From Deltaproteobacteria bacterium (GTDB lineage: Bacteria; Myxococcota_A; UBA9160; JAJDAL01): DNA of 64,000 nt. Positions within the stretch are counted from its first letter, which is position 1. The number at the start of each line of letters is the position of its first letter. The stretch spans positions 248,001 to 312,000 of the forward strand of contig JAJDAL010000054.1 of assembly GCA_029261875.1 (NCBI GenBank), in the 5' to 3' direction. The notes under the pieces were generated by a model that ran no database searches, was not told the DNA's origin, and worked only from the letters and a program-made list of their open reading frames with translations. Positions 8,512 through 17,126 of the stretch are shown here, piece after piece. A program made the translations under genes and the position numbers.

Positions 8512-9894
8512 TCAATAGTAGAAATTCGCAATGAAGAAGAGCTGAGGTGGCTCGGAGCCAAAGGCCGAGTGCTTTCGCCCGGTGAAGTATTGCGCGCCCA
8601 GGTTCAGTTCAACGCGGTCCCAGCCTTTGTAGGTGAGGTTCGGGGCAAAGGCCGCGCTGCTCCGATTCCAGTCGTACAGCACGAGCAGCTCGCCGCGCAG
8701 GGCGATCGTCAGGTCATACCCCGCCATCACCCCGGTGGTGTGTCGTGAGCGGGTGAGCGCTCGGCTACCGCCGGTCTGATTCACCGAGGCCTCGGTGACG
8801 AAGGGCCCGCCCAGGGCTGCGACCTGAGCCGGTGAGAGTCCGGGCGGTGCCTCCGCGGTGGATTCGAACGCGGAGAGCAACGGCCCCGCACGATTTTCGC
8901 CGAACCCGAGAGCGTTCCCGTTGTAGAAGTGCTCGGCCAAGAAGTACAGGCCGGTTCCGATGTCGAAGTTGTAGTCCGCCGATACGACGACTTCGAAGAA
9001 CGGGGATAGTTCACGCGGCGTGCTATCCCCGATGCGCCAGACGTCGCGCCGTGGATCCGTGTAGACGACCTCGGTTCGAACTGCCCAATCGCGGAAGTTT
9101 CCGGCGAGGTCGAATCCAACCGTGGGGGCTTCGTCGAATACACCCGCCATGAGGGAGTAGTCGACGTCGCGCAGGACGCCGTGGAGTCGCAGGGCGTAGC
9201 GGGCGTCCTCCGAATGGGTTTCCGGCGCGTATACGGCCTGCAAATAGGTAAAGCCACTCAGGAGCCAACGCACATCGAGCGCGTCGACGCCGGGAGATTG
9301 ATCTCCCTCGATCGCGAGCGGCGGTACGGCGTTGAAACGATCGATGGGGTTCCACAGGCGTCCGACGCCCCAAGCGATGCGCTGGCGCCCCACGTTGACC
9401 TCGGTCTTCTCGTCGTGCCACGACAGGTAGGCGCGGTAGAGCAGGTGCCGCCATTCCTTCCGGGTTTGCGTGATGAGATCGTTTTCGAGTCCCAGGAAGC
9501 TGTCATCGATTCCGGAACCGAGGCCGTTCTCCAACGTGTCGAGAACGCCGAACTCGAACTCATTGTCGTAGACGAGGTGGGCGGAGAAGTTCGATCCCAC
9601 CGTCAGGTCGAAGCGGGAGCGTAAACGCGTGAGGCTCTTCCAGGTATCGCGCTCGTTCTGCAGGCCGAACGCGCTGCAATTGGAAAATGTTTGCGCCAAG
9701 ACGCAATTCGGGTCTTGACCGAGGGCCCGGTCGAACGCCGGACGGTCGGTTCCCTCCGAGACCTGCAAAATCTCGCGGAGGTGGGCGGAGAACTCCAGCG
9801 TCGCATTCTCACTGCGCCAGATTTCCCTGGCTTCGCTCGCACCGGCCACAACGAACGCGGCGAGTACGGCAAGGCAATGTCCGAACACGCGCAT
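8512..9894 (-). CDS. Outer-membrane beta-barrel protein (DUF1302/porin-like)
   Basis: 460-residue secreted protein. The signal peptide is about residues 1-23 (hydrophobic core VLAAFVVAGA, cleavage near SEA-RE). The remainder alternates short amphipathic strands rich in Tyr, Trp and Phe, and the C-terminus ends in FIANFYY, the aromatic ending of outer-membrane barrels. It resembles DUF1302-like proteins that accompany lipid and hydrophobic-compound transport genes. The ATG overlaps the ATPase stop by one base (TAATG, 9894-9896), so it is cotranscribed with the ABC exporter and LolA-like gene. Likely outer-membrane component of product export; the specific family is uncertain. Confidence 0.75.
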   Translation of the reverse strand: MRVFGHCLAVLAAFVVAGASEAREIWRSENATLEFSAHLREILQVSEGTDRPAFDRALGQDPNCVLAQTFSNCSAFGLQNERDTWKSLTRLRSRFDLTVGSNFSAHLVYDNEFEFGVLDTLENGLGSGIDDSFLGLENDLITQTRKEWRHLLYRAYLSWHDEKTEVNVGRQRIAWGVGRLWNPIDRFNAVPPLAIEGDQSPGVDALDVRWLLSGFTYLQAVYAPETHSEDARYALRLHGVLRDVDYSLMAGVFDEAPTVGFDLAGNFRDWAVRTEVVYTDPRRDVWRIGDSTPRELSPFFEVVVSADYNFDIGTGLYFLAEHFYNGNALGFGENRAGPLLSAFESTAEAPPGLSPAQVAALGGPFVTEASVNQTGGSRALTRSRHTTGVMAGYDLTIALRGELLVLYDWNRSSAAFAPNLTYKGWDRVELNLGAQYFTGRKHSAFGSEPPQLFFIANFYY

Positions 9895-10586
9895 TACGCG
9901 GCTCGCGACGAGGCTCTCTCGACCACGAGGCCGTCGCTTAGATGCACAGTGCGGCGGGCGCGGTCGATGATTCGTGAGTCATGGGTGGAGAACAGGAACG
10001 TAACACCGCGATCGCGGTTGAGGCTTTCCATCAGGTCGAGAAGCTGGGCCGCGGAAGCGGAATCGAGATTGGCCGTGGGTTCGTCCGCGAGAACGATTTG
10101 GGGTTTCCCCGCGATCGCGCGGGCGACGGCTACGCGCTGCTGTTGCCCACCGCTCATTTCCATCGGACGCTTGTCCGCCAGAGCGCCGAGGCCTACTTCC
10201 TCGAGTAGGGAAATTGCGCGCGGACGTCGCTCCCGTGCCGGAACCCCCTGCAGGTCCATCACGAACTCGACGTTCTCGCGTGCGGAGAGAACGGGTATGA
10301 GGTTGAAGGCTTGAAAGACGAAACCGAGGGAATGCAGCCGCAAGTCGGCGAGTTGTGCGGCACTGGGCAGGGAAAGATCAGCACCATCTAGGCATACGGT
10401 ACCGGCGCTCGGAGTATCGAGGGCACCGATCAGATTCAAGAGCGTCGTCTTTCCAGAACCACTGGGTCCCGCGAGTACGGTGAACTCACCGGCTTCGACA
10501 TCGAGATCGACGCCGCGCAGCGCATCCGTACGAACGCCCCGCGTTTCGTAGACCTTTGTTACTCCGCGTGCTTCAATCAATGCCAC
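9894..10586 (-). CDS. ABC transporter ATPase (LolD/MacB type)
   Basis: 230-residue ABC ATPase with Walker A GPSGSGKTT, Q-loop FVFQAFNLIPVLS, signature MSGGQQQRV, Walker B IVLADEPTANLD and switch His in FSTHD. Sequence style and length match LolD/MacB ATPases that energise FtsX-type permeases. The start is GTG 10586 with ggagg upstream. It lies 12 bp after the second permease and overlaps the barrel gene. It should power extraction of a lipid-like molecule from the inner membrane. Confidence 0.92.
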   Translation of the reverse strand: MALIEARGVTKVYETRGVRTDALRGVDLDVEAGEFTVLAGPSGSGKTTLLNLIGALDTPSAGTVCLDGADLSLPSAAQLADLRLHSLGFVFQAFNLIPVLSARENVEFVMDLQGVPARERRPRAISLLEEVGLGALADKRPMEMSGGQQQRVAVARAIAGKPQIVLADEPTANLDSASAAQLLDLMESLNRDRGVTFLFSTHDSRIIDRARRTVHLSDGLVVERASSRAA

Positions 10587-10598
10587 GATCGAATCCTC

Positions 10599-11864
10599 CT
10601 AGACATGCCGCAAAGCTTCCGCGGGCCGTATGCGCCGTGCACGCAACACGGGCGCCAGGCTTGCGACGATCGCGGTCGCGACCGCCGCGATCGAGGGCAC
10701 CGTCCAGTCCGAAAAACGCAAAGCGGGGACGATGCGAAACCCGACGCCGTAGGCCCGCGCCATGGTGAAGCGCGATACATCGATTCCGTCCCCGAGGAGC
10801 GCGATGACGGCGAACGTGAGTCCGATTCCGACGGCGAGACCGAGAAGCGAGAGCATCAGCGATTCCGCCACGATCATGGCCCCGATGCGGGCGGGGGGCA
10901 TGCCGAGGGCACCCAGAATCCCGAACTCGGGAATTCGTTCGACGACGGCCATCAACATCACATTGGCGATGCCGAAAAGCATCGCGATGAAGACGGCGCC
11001 GTACATCGCGCCCGCCTGGGCTTCGAAAAACGCCACCAGGAATACCAGGATCGGACGCAGCTGGTCCCAGGTGTGGACCTCGGTCCCGACCCCGCTCGCC
11101 GCGCGCACGCGGTTGGCCAGTGCGGGAAGATCGCTCTTGGGATCCGCGCGAATGGCGGTTTCCGAAATCTCGCCCACGACCCCGAGAATGGGTTGAAGTT
11201 CGTGGAGGCGCACGAAGATCGTGGCCTGGTCGAGTTCCGGAAGCGGCGTGCGGAAGATTCCAGCGACGCGGAAGAGTTCGCTCACCATCTCTCCGTCCTT
11301 GTCCTGGATGGAGAGCACGATCTTGTCGCCGGTTTCGACGCGGAGGCGAGCGGCAAGGTCGGCACCGAGCATGGCACGCCGCTTCTTCGGGCCGAAATAT
11401 TCTCCGGCGATAACCGAGCGCTCGAGGAGCGACAGCTCGGACTCGCGCTCGGGATCGACTCCGACGACCCGCGTGCCTGCGCTCGCCCGAGACGAATAGG
11501 CGAGCCCTTCGGTTCGGAGTCGCGGTGCCCATGCGAGGATTGCCGGATCGTGGGCAAGGTCGCCCCCAAGCTCCGACATCTGCGGTAGCCGATGCGCGAG
11601 CCCCGGATCATCGTTGAAGCCCTGCGCGTGTATTTGTAGGTGACCGAGTTCTGTCGCGATGGCGGTTTCCACCATGGCGAGTGCCGTGCCGTAGCTGACC
11701 GCCATGGTGAGCAGTCCGCCGCAGACCCCCACTGCCGCGGCGCACAAGACGATCGCGCTTCGTCGGCCGTTGCGGCCGACGTTGCGCCACGCCAGGCGCC
11801 AGGTGCTGGGTTCGACGAAAGCGCGCAGTGTCGCGCCCGCCCGTTGCAGGAACCCGTTCCTCAC
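10599..11864 (-). CDS. ABC transporter permease (LolC/E, FtsX type) 2
   Basis: 421-residue permease: one N-terminal transmembrane helix (~35-60), a long periplasmic MacB-like domain, and three C-terminal helices in the FtsX fold. The start is GTG 11864 in a GTGA overlap with permease 1; residues further upstream in frame are not coding. The LAWRNVGRNGRR N-terminal element is shared with permease 1 (LAWRNVRRQPRR), so the two are paralogues that probably form a heterodimer like LolC-LolE. Confidence 0.9.
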   Translation of the reverse strand: MRNGFLQRAGATLRAFVEPSTWRLAWRNVGRNGRRSAIVLCAAAVGVCGGLLTMAVSYGTALAMVETAIATELGHLQIHAQGFNDDPGLAHRLPQMSELGGDLAHDPAILAWAPRLRTEGLAYSSRASAGTRVVGVDPERESELSLLERSVIAGEYFGPKKRRAMLGADLAARLRVETGDKIVLSIQDKDGEMVSELFRVAGIFRTPLPELDQATIFVRLHELQPILGVVGEISETAIRADPKSDLPALANRVRAASGVGTEVHTWDQLRPILVFLVAFFEAQAGAMYGAVFIAMLFGIANVMLMAVVERIPEFGILGALGMPPARIGAMIVAESLMLSLLGLAVGIGLTFAVIALLGDGIDVSRFTMARAYGVGFRIVPALRFSDWTVPSIAAVATAIVASLAPVLRARRIRPAEALRHV

Positions 11865-13102
11865 GATCCACCTCGTAGCGCTTCGACGGGACGGGAGCGA
11901 CTGGCCGTCCATGCCGGCGGCAGCGAAGCCAACGTGGCTACGGCGATCAACACCGCGCTCGCCCACAGCGGATTCTCCGCATTCAATCTCCACGACCAAA
12001 CCGGCTCGGCTCCCAGGAACTCCATGGTTCGTTGCACTTCGCCCCCCATCTCGATCGGGTTCCCTTCGAGCCAAAGCACGAGAGGGATCGACAGCGCTAG
12101 ACCCAGCGCAACCCCCAATGCGCCGAGCGTCAACGACTCCAAGATGACCATGCGGAGCACTTTGGCCCGTGAGAGTCCCAGCGCGAGCAGGACCCCCAGC
12201 TCCCGGCGGCGTTCGAGTACGGACATCCAGATCGTGTTGAGGATCCCGAAGGCGACGACCACGACGAGCACCGCCAACATCAAGACCATTCCGAAGTTGT
12301 CGAAGCTCAGGAACTCCACGAGTTGCGGATCGATCTCCTTCCAGAGGTGAATCTCGATCGAATCCTTTGCGTGGGCGGACACGACCGCTTCGACGCCTTG
12401 AAACAGGGCCGGTGCTGTATCCGCGCCGCTGCCGAGAATCGCTACTTCGTTGACGCGATCGTCGTAGACGAAGAACGCCTGGGCGTCTTGTAGGCCAATC
12501 ACCGCCAAGGCGCGTTCGAGATCCGCGTCGGGCAGGCTCACGAGACCCGTCACGCGGAACAGCTCGTAGGCCATCTCGAGGGAATAGGCCATGGAGTACA
12601 ACAGAACTTCGCCGCCGAGCTCGACCCCGAGACGCTCCGCGAGACGCTCTCCCAATACGATCTGGTGGTCGTTGTCGTCAGTCAGGAAGCTTCCGTGATT
12701 GACCCGCCCGGGCAGGGTGGAGACGGCGCCTTCGCGCACGGGATCGACGCCGAGAACGGCGGCGGGCTGGGTGGTCGAGGACCCGGACAGGAGGCCAAAA
12801 GCCAACACCCGCGGTGCCACGCCCTGGACACCGGGTAGGGCGGTCAACGCGGCTTCGAACTCCGGGCCCAAGTGCAAGAAGTGTTCGAGGGTGCGTTCCT
12901 TGCGGAAACCCGTTCCCGACAGTGCGACGTGTCCGGAATGGATTCGCACGGTGTCTTCCACGATCTTGGCGTGGTTTCCGTCGTTGAGGGCAACGTGAAC
13001 GACGATCAGGAAGGTCGCGAAGGTAACGGCACCGGCCGTGAGCAGTGCTCGCCGCGGTTGTCGACGCACGTTGCGCCAAGCGAGAGAGACTTCCAGTTTC
13101 AT
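11861..13102 (-). CDS. ABC transporter permease (LolC/E, FtsX type) 1
   Basis: 413-residue FtsX/MacB-type permease with an N-terminal helix (~20-42), a large periplasmic domain and C-terminal helices. ATG 13102 overlaps the LolA-like stop (ATGA); a longer in-frame ORF exists but would double-code. Partner of permease 2 and the ATPase at 9894-10586. The family moves lipoproteins or lipids out of the inner membrane. Here it sits in a biosynthetic cluster, so product export is the likelier job. Confidence 0.9.
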   Translation of the reverse strand: MKLEVSLAWRNVRRQPRRALLTAGAVTFATFLIVVHVALNDGNHAKIVEDTVRIHSGHVALSGTGFRKERTLEHFLHLGPEFEAALTALPGVQGVAPRVLAFGLLSGSSTTQPAAVLGVDPVREGAVSTLPGRVNHGSFLTDDNDHQIVLGERLAERLGVELGGEVLLYSMAYSLEMAYELFRVTGLVSLPDADLERALAVIGLQDAQAFFVYDDRVNEVAILGSGADTAPALFQGVEAVVSAHAKDSIEIHLWKEIDPQLVEFLSFDNFGMVLMLAVLVVVVAFGILNTIWMSVLERRRELGVLLALGLSRAKVLRMVILESLTLGALGVALGLALSIPLVLWLEGNPIEMGGEVQRTMEFLGAEPVWSWRLNAENPLWASAVLIAVATLASLPPAWTASRSRPVEALRGGS

Positions 13103-13938
13103 TTTCGACCGCTCGACCGGAGGTGACGCGTCGTGAAGATGGATTCCGCGATGGGTTCGTCGAAACGGATGTCCTCCAGGGTCACGGTGGTCTTGTGCCC
13201 CTGCTTCTCGAGTGGCTCGAGCGACCATTTGTGGGGGAAGAGGCGCTCTTGGACCAGGCGAATGTCGTCGAAACGCAGCGTGCGGACACGTGATCCATCT
13301 TCGTCATAGAAATCCTGGCGCCGTGGAGTACCGGTGGTCGAATCGATCCAAGCCACGATTCGCCCCCACACCACCGCTGCATCGTCGTGGGGCAAGTACT
13401 CGAGAACATAGTTCTCGCCGTCCATGCCCAATAGCTGGTGGTCGTAGTCTTCGACCTCACTCGAATCGCGTACCAGGTCGTCGTTCGTGAAGTCACTGCC
13501 CATCCACGGTTGCTGCATCATGGAGGGAGGGATGCGCACCGTACGCTCGACCTTGGGGATGTAGTTCCACAGGTTGGGATGCAGCTTCAGATAGCCCATT
13601 CCCGCGTCTTTGGTCGGTTCCAGAATGCGGATGAAGCTGCGCTGGCCGGTCCGATCGATCCAGGAACGAAATTCGAGTCTTCGGGGCGCCATGAGACGCG
13701 GTGATTCGATCGTCATTTGGGCGAGGGCGTAGGTCGTATCTCCGCGCAACACATTCTCTGCACGTTCGGCCAAAGCGCGCGCGTCCACACCCGCAGGTGC
13801 CGGCTGCAAGGCCGGTGGGGTTGCGGCCGGGGCCATGCTTCCCAACGCTGCCAGCAGCAATACCGCTCGCTCTAGGCGGCGGAAAGTGACTCGCGCTGCG
13901 GAAGCCCCTTCTTGTCGGTGTCTTCTCGAAGTTGCCAT
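13099..13938 (-). CDS. LolA-like outer-membrane lipoprotein-sorting protein
   Basis: 279-residue periplasmic protein of the LolA_like family that carries hydrophobic cargo across the periplasm. Family marks include LWNYIPKVERTVRIPP and QQPWMGSDFTNDDLV. ATG 13938 has a ggaaag ribosome site and gives a long basic N-region, a hydrophobic core (~25-35) and a likely cleavage around 40. This start overlaps the radical SAM gene by 67 bp; no later ATG/GTG precedes the signal core, since the valine at its edge is GTC. It is coupled to permease 1 by ATGA. Together with the ABC proteins and barrel it makes a complete inner-to-outer-membrane route. Confidence 0.85.
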   Translation of the reverse strand: MATSRRHRQEGASAARVTFRRLERAVLLLAALGSMAPAATPPALQPAPAGVDARALAERAENVLRGDTTYALAQMTIESPRLMAPRRLEFRSWIDRTGQRSFIRILEPTKDAGMGYLKLHPNLWNYIPKVERTVRIPPSMMQQPWMGSDFTNDDLVRDSSEVEDYDHQLLGMDGENYVLEYLPHDDAAVVWGRIVAWIDSTTGTPRRQDFYDEDGSRVRTLRFDDIRLVQERLFPHKWSLEPLEKQGHKTTVTLEDIRFDEPIAESIFTTRHLRSSGRK

Positions 13939-15854
13939 TCTGTCTTTCCAACGAACTGCGGATAGAATTCGTGATTCGCGATGTAGTCTCTGAAACCCAT
14001 CTTGTAGTAGAGGACGACCGGGCGCGGGTTCGCGCTGAAGTCGCACGGCTCCTGTTTGACGATATTCCGCACGACACCCGGTATGTCGTATCCGAACACG
14101 CCGACGTCTCGTACGTAGTACGACTCGCCTTCGTGCCCCACTGTGGGAAGCCGGTCGGCCCAGAACTCGTTGGCATCGGTGCCGGGTGCGTCGGGCGGGC
14201 GGTAGATCGGGCGAGTCAACCAGTCGTAACGGAATAGCTCTCGGAAGAAGTTCGCTTGGGCGGCTGGGACGCGCGGAATCATCTCCTCTTCCCACCAGCG
14301 TTCCATCAGGGGATCGAGCCCGGATTCCTCATAGAGGAATTGCAGGCCGGTCTCGATCGCGTAGGCGTCCAATCGGTCCGAGACGAGGGCGCGACACTCG
14401 CGCATTCGTTCCGAGATCGGGTCCGACTGTCGGTCGAACCATTCGTCGAGACTCAGGAGAACCTGCGACTGGGTCACGCCCGCGAGCTTGAGGAGCGGAG
14501 ACCAGATGTGTCGGAGCAACATGTATTCGCCCACCAGACGCGCCCAGAAGAGGAACTTGTGCATCCAGTAGTTTTCTTCCACCGTCATGGTGTTGTGGGA
14601 CAGCACGTATTCGAAGTCGTCCTTGCCCGCCCGCCAGGTGAGCAGACCGTGGGCATCCCGCTCGTTGGAATAGTCGGTGTTGGGCAGGACCAGGTGGGGG
14701 TAGGTCGCGATGCGGGTCACGTAGGTGGCCAACTCGTCATAGCCTTTGATGAACGACTCACAGGTTTCTCCGGGGACACCCCACAGGAGTTCCGCGTAGA
14801 GGTCGAACCCTTCCTTCTGAAGCCACTCTGCGAGATCCTTCCAATCGTTCACCTTCATATTGCGGCGGTTCATCAACTCGAGGGCCTCGTCGGAGAGACT
14901 TTGCAGCGCCAAGGTGAATGAACTGTGGAAGCCCGTTTCCTTCATCCGGCGCACGATGTTGTAGAAGGGTTTCCCTTTGTTCTTCGCCCAGGAGGTGACG
15001 ACCTCGCGTGGGTATCCGTATTTCTCTCGGGCGCCGATCAATACGTCCATGAAGGCTTCGTCGTGTTTCGACATACCGAAGTTGGCATCGCACAGAACGA
15101 TGTTGGTTACGCCGAGGCGCCCGAACAGGTCGATCTCCTCCTGGAGTCGTTCCGTGGAGAAGGATCGAACCTTCTGGCCGATGGCTCCGCCCCAGAAACA
15201 GAACGCGCACTTATGGGGGCAGCCGCGGTTCGTTTCCATGATGACGACGTCGTAGCGAAAGGATCCGTCTTCGCGCGTGAGATCCATGGCACCGGTCAGG
15301 AACGGTGAAGGGATCGTGTCGAGGTCTTGGATGCGCTCGCGATTGGGCGTCGTGACGATGGTCCCATCGGCTTCGCGGAACGAGATTCCTTGGATGTCGT
15401 GCAGCTCCCGGGGCGAGCGCCCGGCCAGCTGAGCCCGCAATAGCTCGACAAAGGTGAGTTCTCCCTCGCCATTCGCGATGACGTCGACGGCGGGAAACAT
15501 CCGAAATACGCGCTCTGCCTGATCGGTGACGTGGGTGCCGCCGAAAATCACCCAGCCGTCTGGCTTCAGGGCGCGGTAGGTCTCGGTGACGCGACCGAAC
15601 ATGTTGTAGTTCCAGCCGAAGATGGAAAAGGCGGCGATGTCCGGCAGCTCCGGAAGCAGCATGCGCTGAATGACCGAGAGCGTGGTGTCCGCGCCCCCGA
15701 AGTTGAAGATTCGCAAGTCGAGTTCTCGCTGCAGATCGGGATCGCCAAGGGCGGCGGCTTTGAGGTACCCGCAAGCGAGGGGCATGGATTCCCGTCCGCT
15801 GTCGTCGATATCCCAGACCGCTTGCTGCGCCAGCCAGACCTTCGTTTGCCGCAT
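13872..15854 (-). CDS. B12-binding radical SAM enzyme 1 (KedN5/class B methyltransferase-like)
   Basis: 660-residue class B radical SAM protein: N-terminal cobalamin-binding-like domain (~1-150), then the radical SAM core with the 4Fe-4S cysteines C212, C216 and C219 in RGCPHKCAFCFWGGA, and a long C-terminal domain. The classical DxHxxG cobalamin motif is not visible, as in some members of this class. The family C-methylates unactivated carbons in natural products. ATG 15854 is preceded by ggagga. It leads the export operon. A second member (39472-41508) is clearly homologous along its length. Confidence 0.85.
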   Translation of the reverse strand: MRQTKVWLAQQAVWDIDDSGRESMPLACGYLKAAALGDPDLQRELDLRIFNFGGADTTLSVIQRMLLPELPDIAAFSIFGWNYNMFGRVTETYRALKPDGWVIFGGTHVTDQAERVFRMFPAVDVIANGEGELTFVELLRAQLAGRSPRELHDIQGISFREADGTIVTTPNRERIQDLDTIPSPFLTGAMDLTREDGSFRYDVVIMETNRGCPHKCAFCFWGGAIGQKVRSFSTERLQEEIDLFGRLGVTNIVLCDANFGMSKHDEAFMDVLIGAREKYGYPREVVTSWAKNKGKPFYNIVRRMKETGFHSSFTLALQSLSDEALELMNRRNMKVNDWKDLAEWLQKEGFDLYAELLWGVPGETCESFIKGYDELATYVTRIATYPHLVLPNTDYSNERDAHGLLTWRAGKDDFEYVLSHNTMTVEENYWMHKFLFWARLVGEYMLLRHIWSPLLKLAGVTQSQVLLSLDEWFDRQSDPISERMRECRALVSDRLDAYAIETGLQFLYEESGLDPLMERWWEEEMIPRVPAAQANFFRELFRYDWLTRPIYRPPDAPGTDANEFWADRLPTVGHEGESYYVRDVGVFGYDIPGVVRNIVKQEPCDFSANPRPVVLYYKMGFRDYIANHEFYPQFVGKTEWQLREDTDKKGLPQRESLSAA

Positions 15855-15907
15855 GATTCCTCCGAGTTCGCCGCGTTGCGCGGTACGGGACTACGCGCGA
15901 AGGGTTT

Positions 15908-15923
15908 TGCAATAGGCGTGCCG
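15908..15923 (-). promoter_or_regulatory. Sigma-54 (-24/-12) promoter of radical SAM/export operon
   Basis: Minus strand CGGCACGCCTATTGCA. One mismatch to the -24 consensus, with the essential GG and GC dinucleotides at correct spacing. The predicted start is ~15897, giving a 43-nt leader to ATG 15854. It faces the + strand site at 16037-16052. Confidence 0.65.
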
Positions 15924-15984
15924 CGCGCCGAAGCGCGCGACGTCGACTCGCCGCGGTATTTCGCCGGATGTGGCTAAAGGGGCG

Positions 15985-15996
15985 GCCCTTAAGGGC
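15985..15996. promoter_or_regulatory. 12-bp perfect palindrome between divergent sigma-54 promoters
   Basis: GCCCTTAAGGGC lies about 90 bp upstream of the minus-strand start and 70 bp upstream of the plus-strand start predicted here. That is where sigma-54 activators usually bind. No second copy was found in the other intergenic regions, so it may be local. Confidence 0.35.
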
Positions 15997-16036
15997 GACG
16001 CGACCGGCCGTGACGACGCGAGACGTGCTCACGCTT

Positions 16037-16052
16037 CGGCATGGGCCTTGCT
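16037..16052 (+). promoter_or_regulatory. Sigma-54 (-24/-12) promoter of desaturase 2
   Basis: CGGCATGGGCCTTGCT: GG and GC dinucleotides at -24/-12 spacing, one mismatch at the first base. The predicted start is ~16063, with a 65-nt leader before ATG 16128. Confidence 0.6.
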
Positions 16053-16127
16053 CCATTGCGGTGGGGTCCAACCCGCGCGCGCCAATAGAAACGACGCGCG
16101 CGAATGGCCATGGAAGAGAGGGAAGAC

Positions 16128-17090
16128 ATGAGCGATGGGGCGAATACGACGGACACGCGGCTTACGGTGGCCCACGCAGGACTCCAGGCCGCCTATCGGC
16201 GGGATTCCCTGGCGATCGTGTTGTTGCCGATTCTGGGTTTTGTCGGCGCGCTGGTCTGGGTGTTTCAAGTGGGGATGCAGCCGCTGGATTTCGCTTTGAT
16301 CGTCCTGGGCTACACCGTGGCCAGCATCGGTATCGACGTAGGCTACCACCGTTACTTTGCGCACCGCGCTTTCGAAGCCCATCCGGTACTCCAGGGTTTT
16401 CTCGCCGTTACCGGGGCCATGGCGGCCCAGGGCCGCGTGATACGGTGGGTGTCGAATCACCGTCGGCATCACGCTTACAGCGATCGCCCCGAAGACCCCC
16501 ACTCGCCCCACGTCAGCGCGGAGGATCCAGAAGGGCGAGGGCGCCCCGCGGCCAAGCTCTGGCACTCTCACGTGGCGTGGATCTTTACTCACGAGCCTTC
16601 CAACGCCGTGCATTTCGCGCGCGACATGATTCGCCATCCGATGTTGGCCTGGATCAATCGTTTCTATCCCGTTTGGTTGCTGCTCGCGATGGTGCTGCCG
16701 GCGGCTTTCGGCGCCCTATGGCGGGGGACACCCGCAGGCGCCGTGGAAGGGCTTTTGTTTGGATGGGCGGTCCCCGTCTTCCTATCGCAACAGGCGGCGT
16801 TCTGTGTGAACTCCATCGGCCATTTCGCTGGGCGCCGACCGTTCGCGACGCCGGATCGGAGCACCAACGTGTGGTGGTTGGCACTTCCCTCCATCGGTGC
16901 GGGCTGGCAGAACAATCATCACGCGTTTCCGAACTCCGCCCGTATCCAGGTCGAACGTTGGGAGTTTGACTTCGGATGGTGGGTGATTCGATTCTTCCAA
17001 GCCCTCGGACTTGCGTGGAACTTGAAGCTTCCGTCGGAGGCGCAAGTGGAGGCTCGCCGCGACGCGACCCCACTCGAGAAGGTCGCTTGA
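16128..17090 (+). CDS. Membrane fatty acyl desaturase 2 with altered third His box
   Basis: 320-residue paralogue of the desaturase at 2170-3144, with the same topology. Boxes are HRYFAH (74-79) and HRRHH (111-115), but the third reads QNNHH (261-265), so the first histidine of the usual H-x-N-H-H is glutamine (codon cag). Two ATGs lie slightly upstream (16104, 16110); ATG 16128 is chosen for its gagaggga ribosome site. It is transcribed alone from its own promoter, divergent from the radical SAM operon and convergent with the KS gene. It may act on the same ACP-bound chain; activity is uncertain given the missing ligand. Confidence 0.85.
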   Translation: MSDGANTTDTRLTVAHAGLQAAYRRDSLAIVLLPILGFVGALVWVFQVGMQPLDFALIVLGYTVASIGIDVGYHRYFAHRAFEAHPVLQGFLAVTGAMAAQGRVIRWVSNHRRHHAYSDRPEDPHSPHVSAEDPEGRGRPAAKLWHSHVAWIFTHEPSNAVHFARDMIRHPMLAWINRFYPVWLLLAMVLPAAFGALWRGTPAGAVEGLLFGWAVPVFLSQQAAFCVNSIGHFAGRRPFATPDRSTNVWWLALPSIGAGWQNNHHAFPNSARIQVERWEFDFGWWVIRFFQALGLAWNLKLPSEAQVEARRDATPLEKVA

Positions 17091-17126
17091 ACGAGCGTTG
17101 CTACGCGCCGTAATTCGGTTTTTCGA

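Noticed and set aside
15855-16127. Cobalamin riboswitch before the B12 radical SAM gene
   Set aside because: No B12-box-like element seen; the region is explained by two divergent sigma-54 type promoters and a palindrome.
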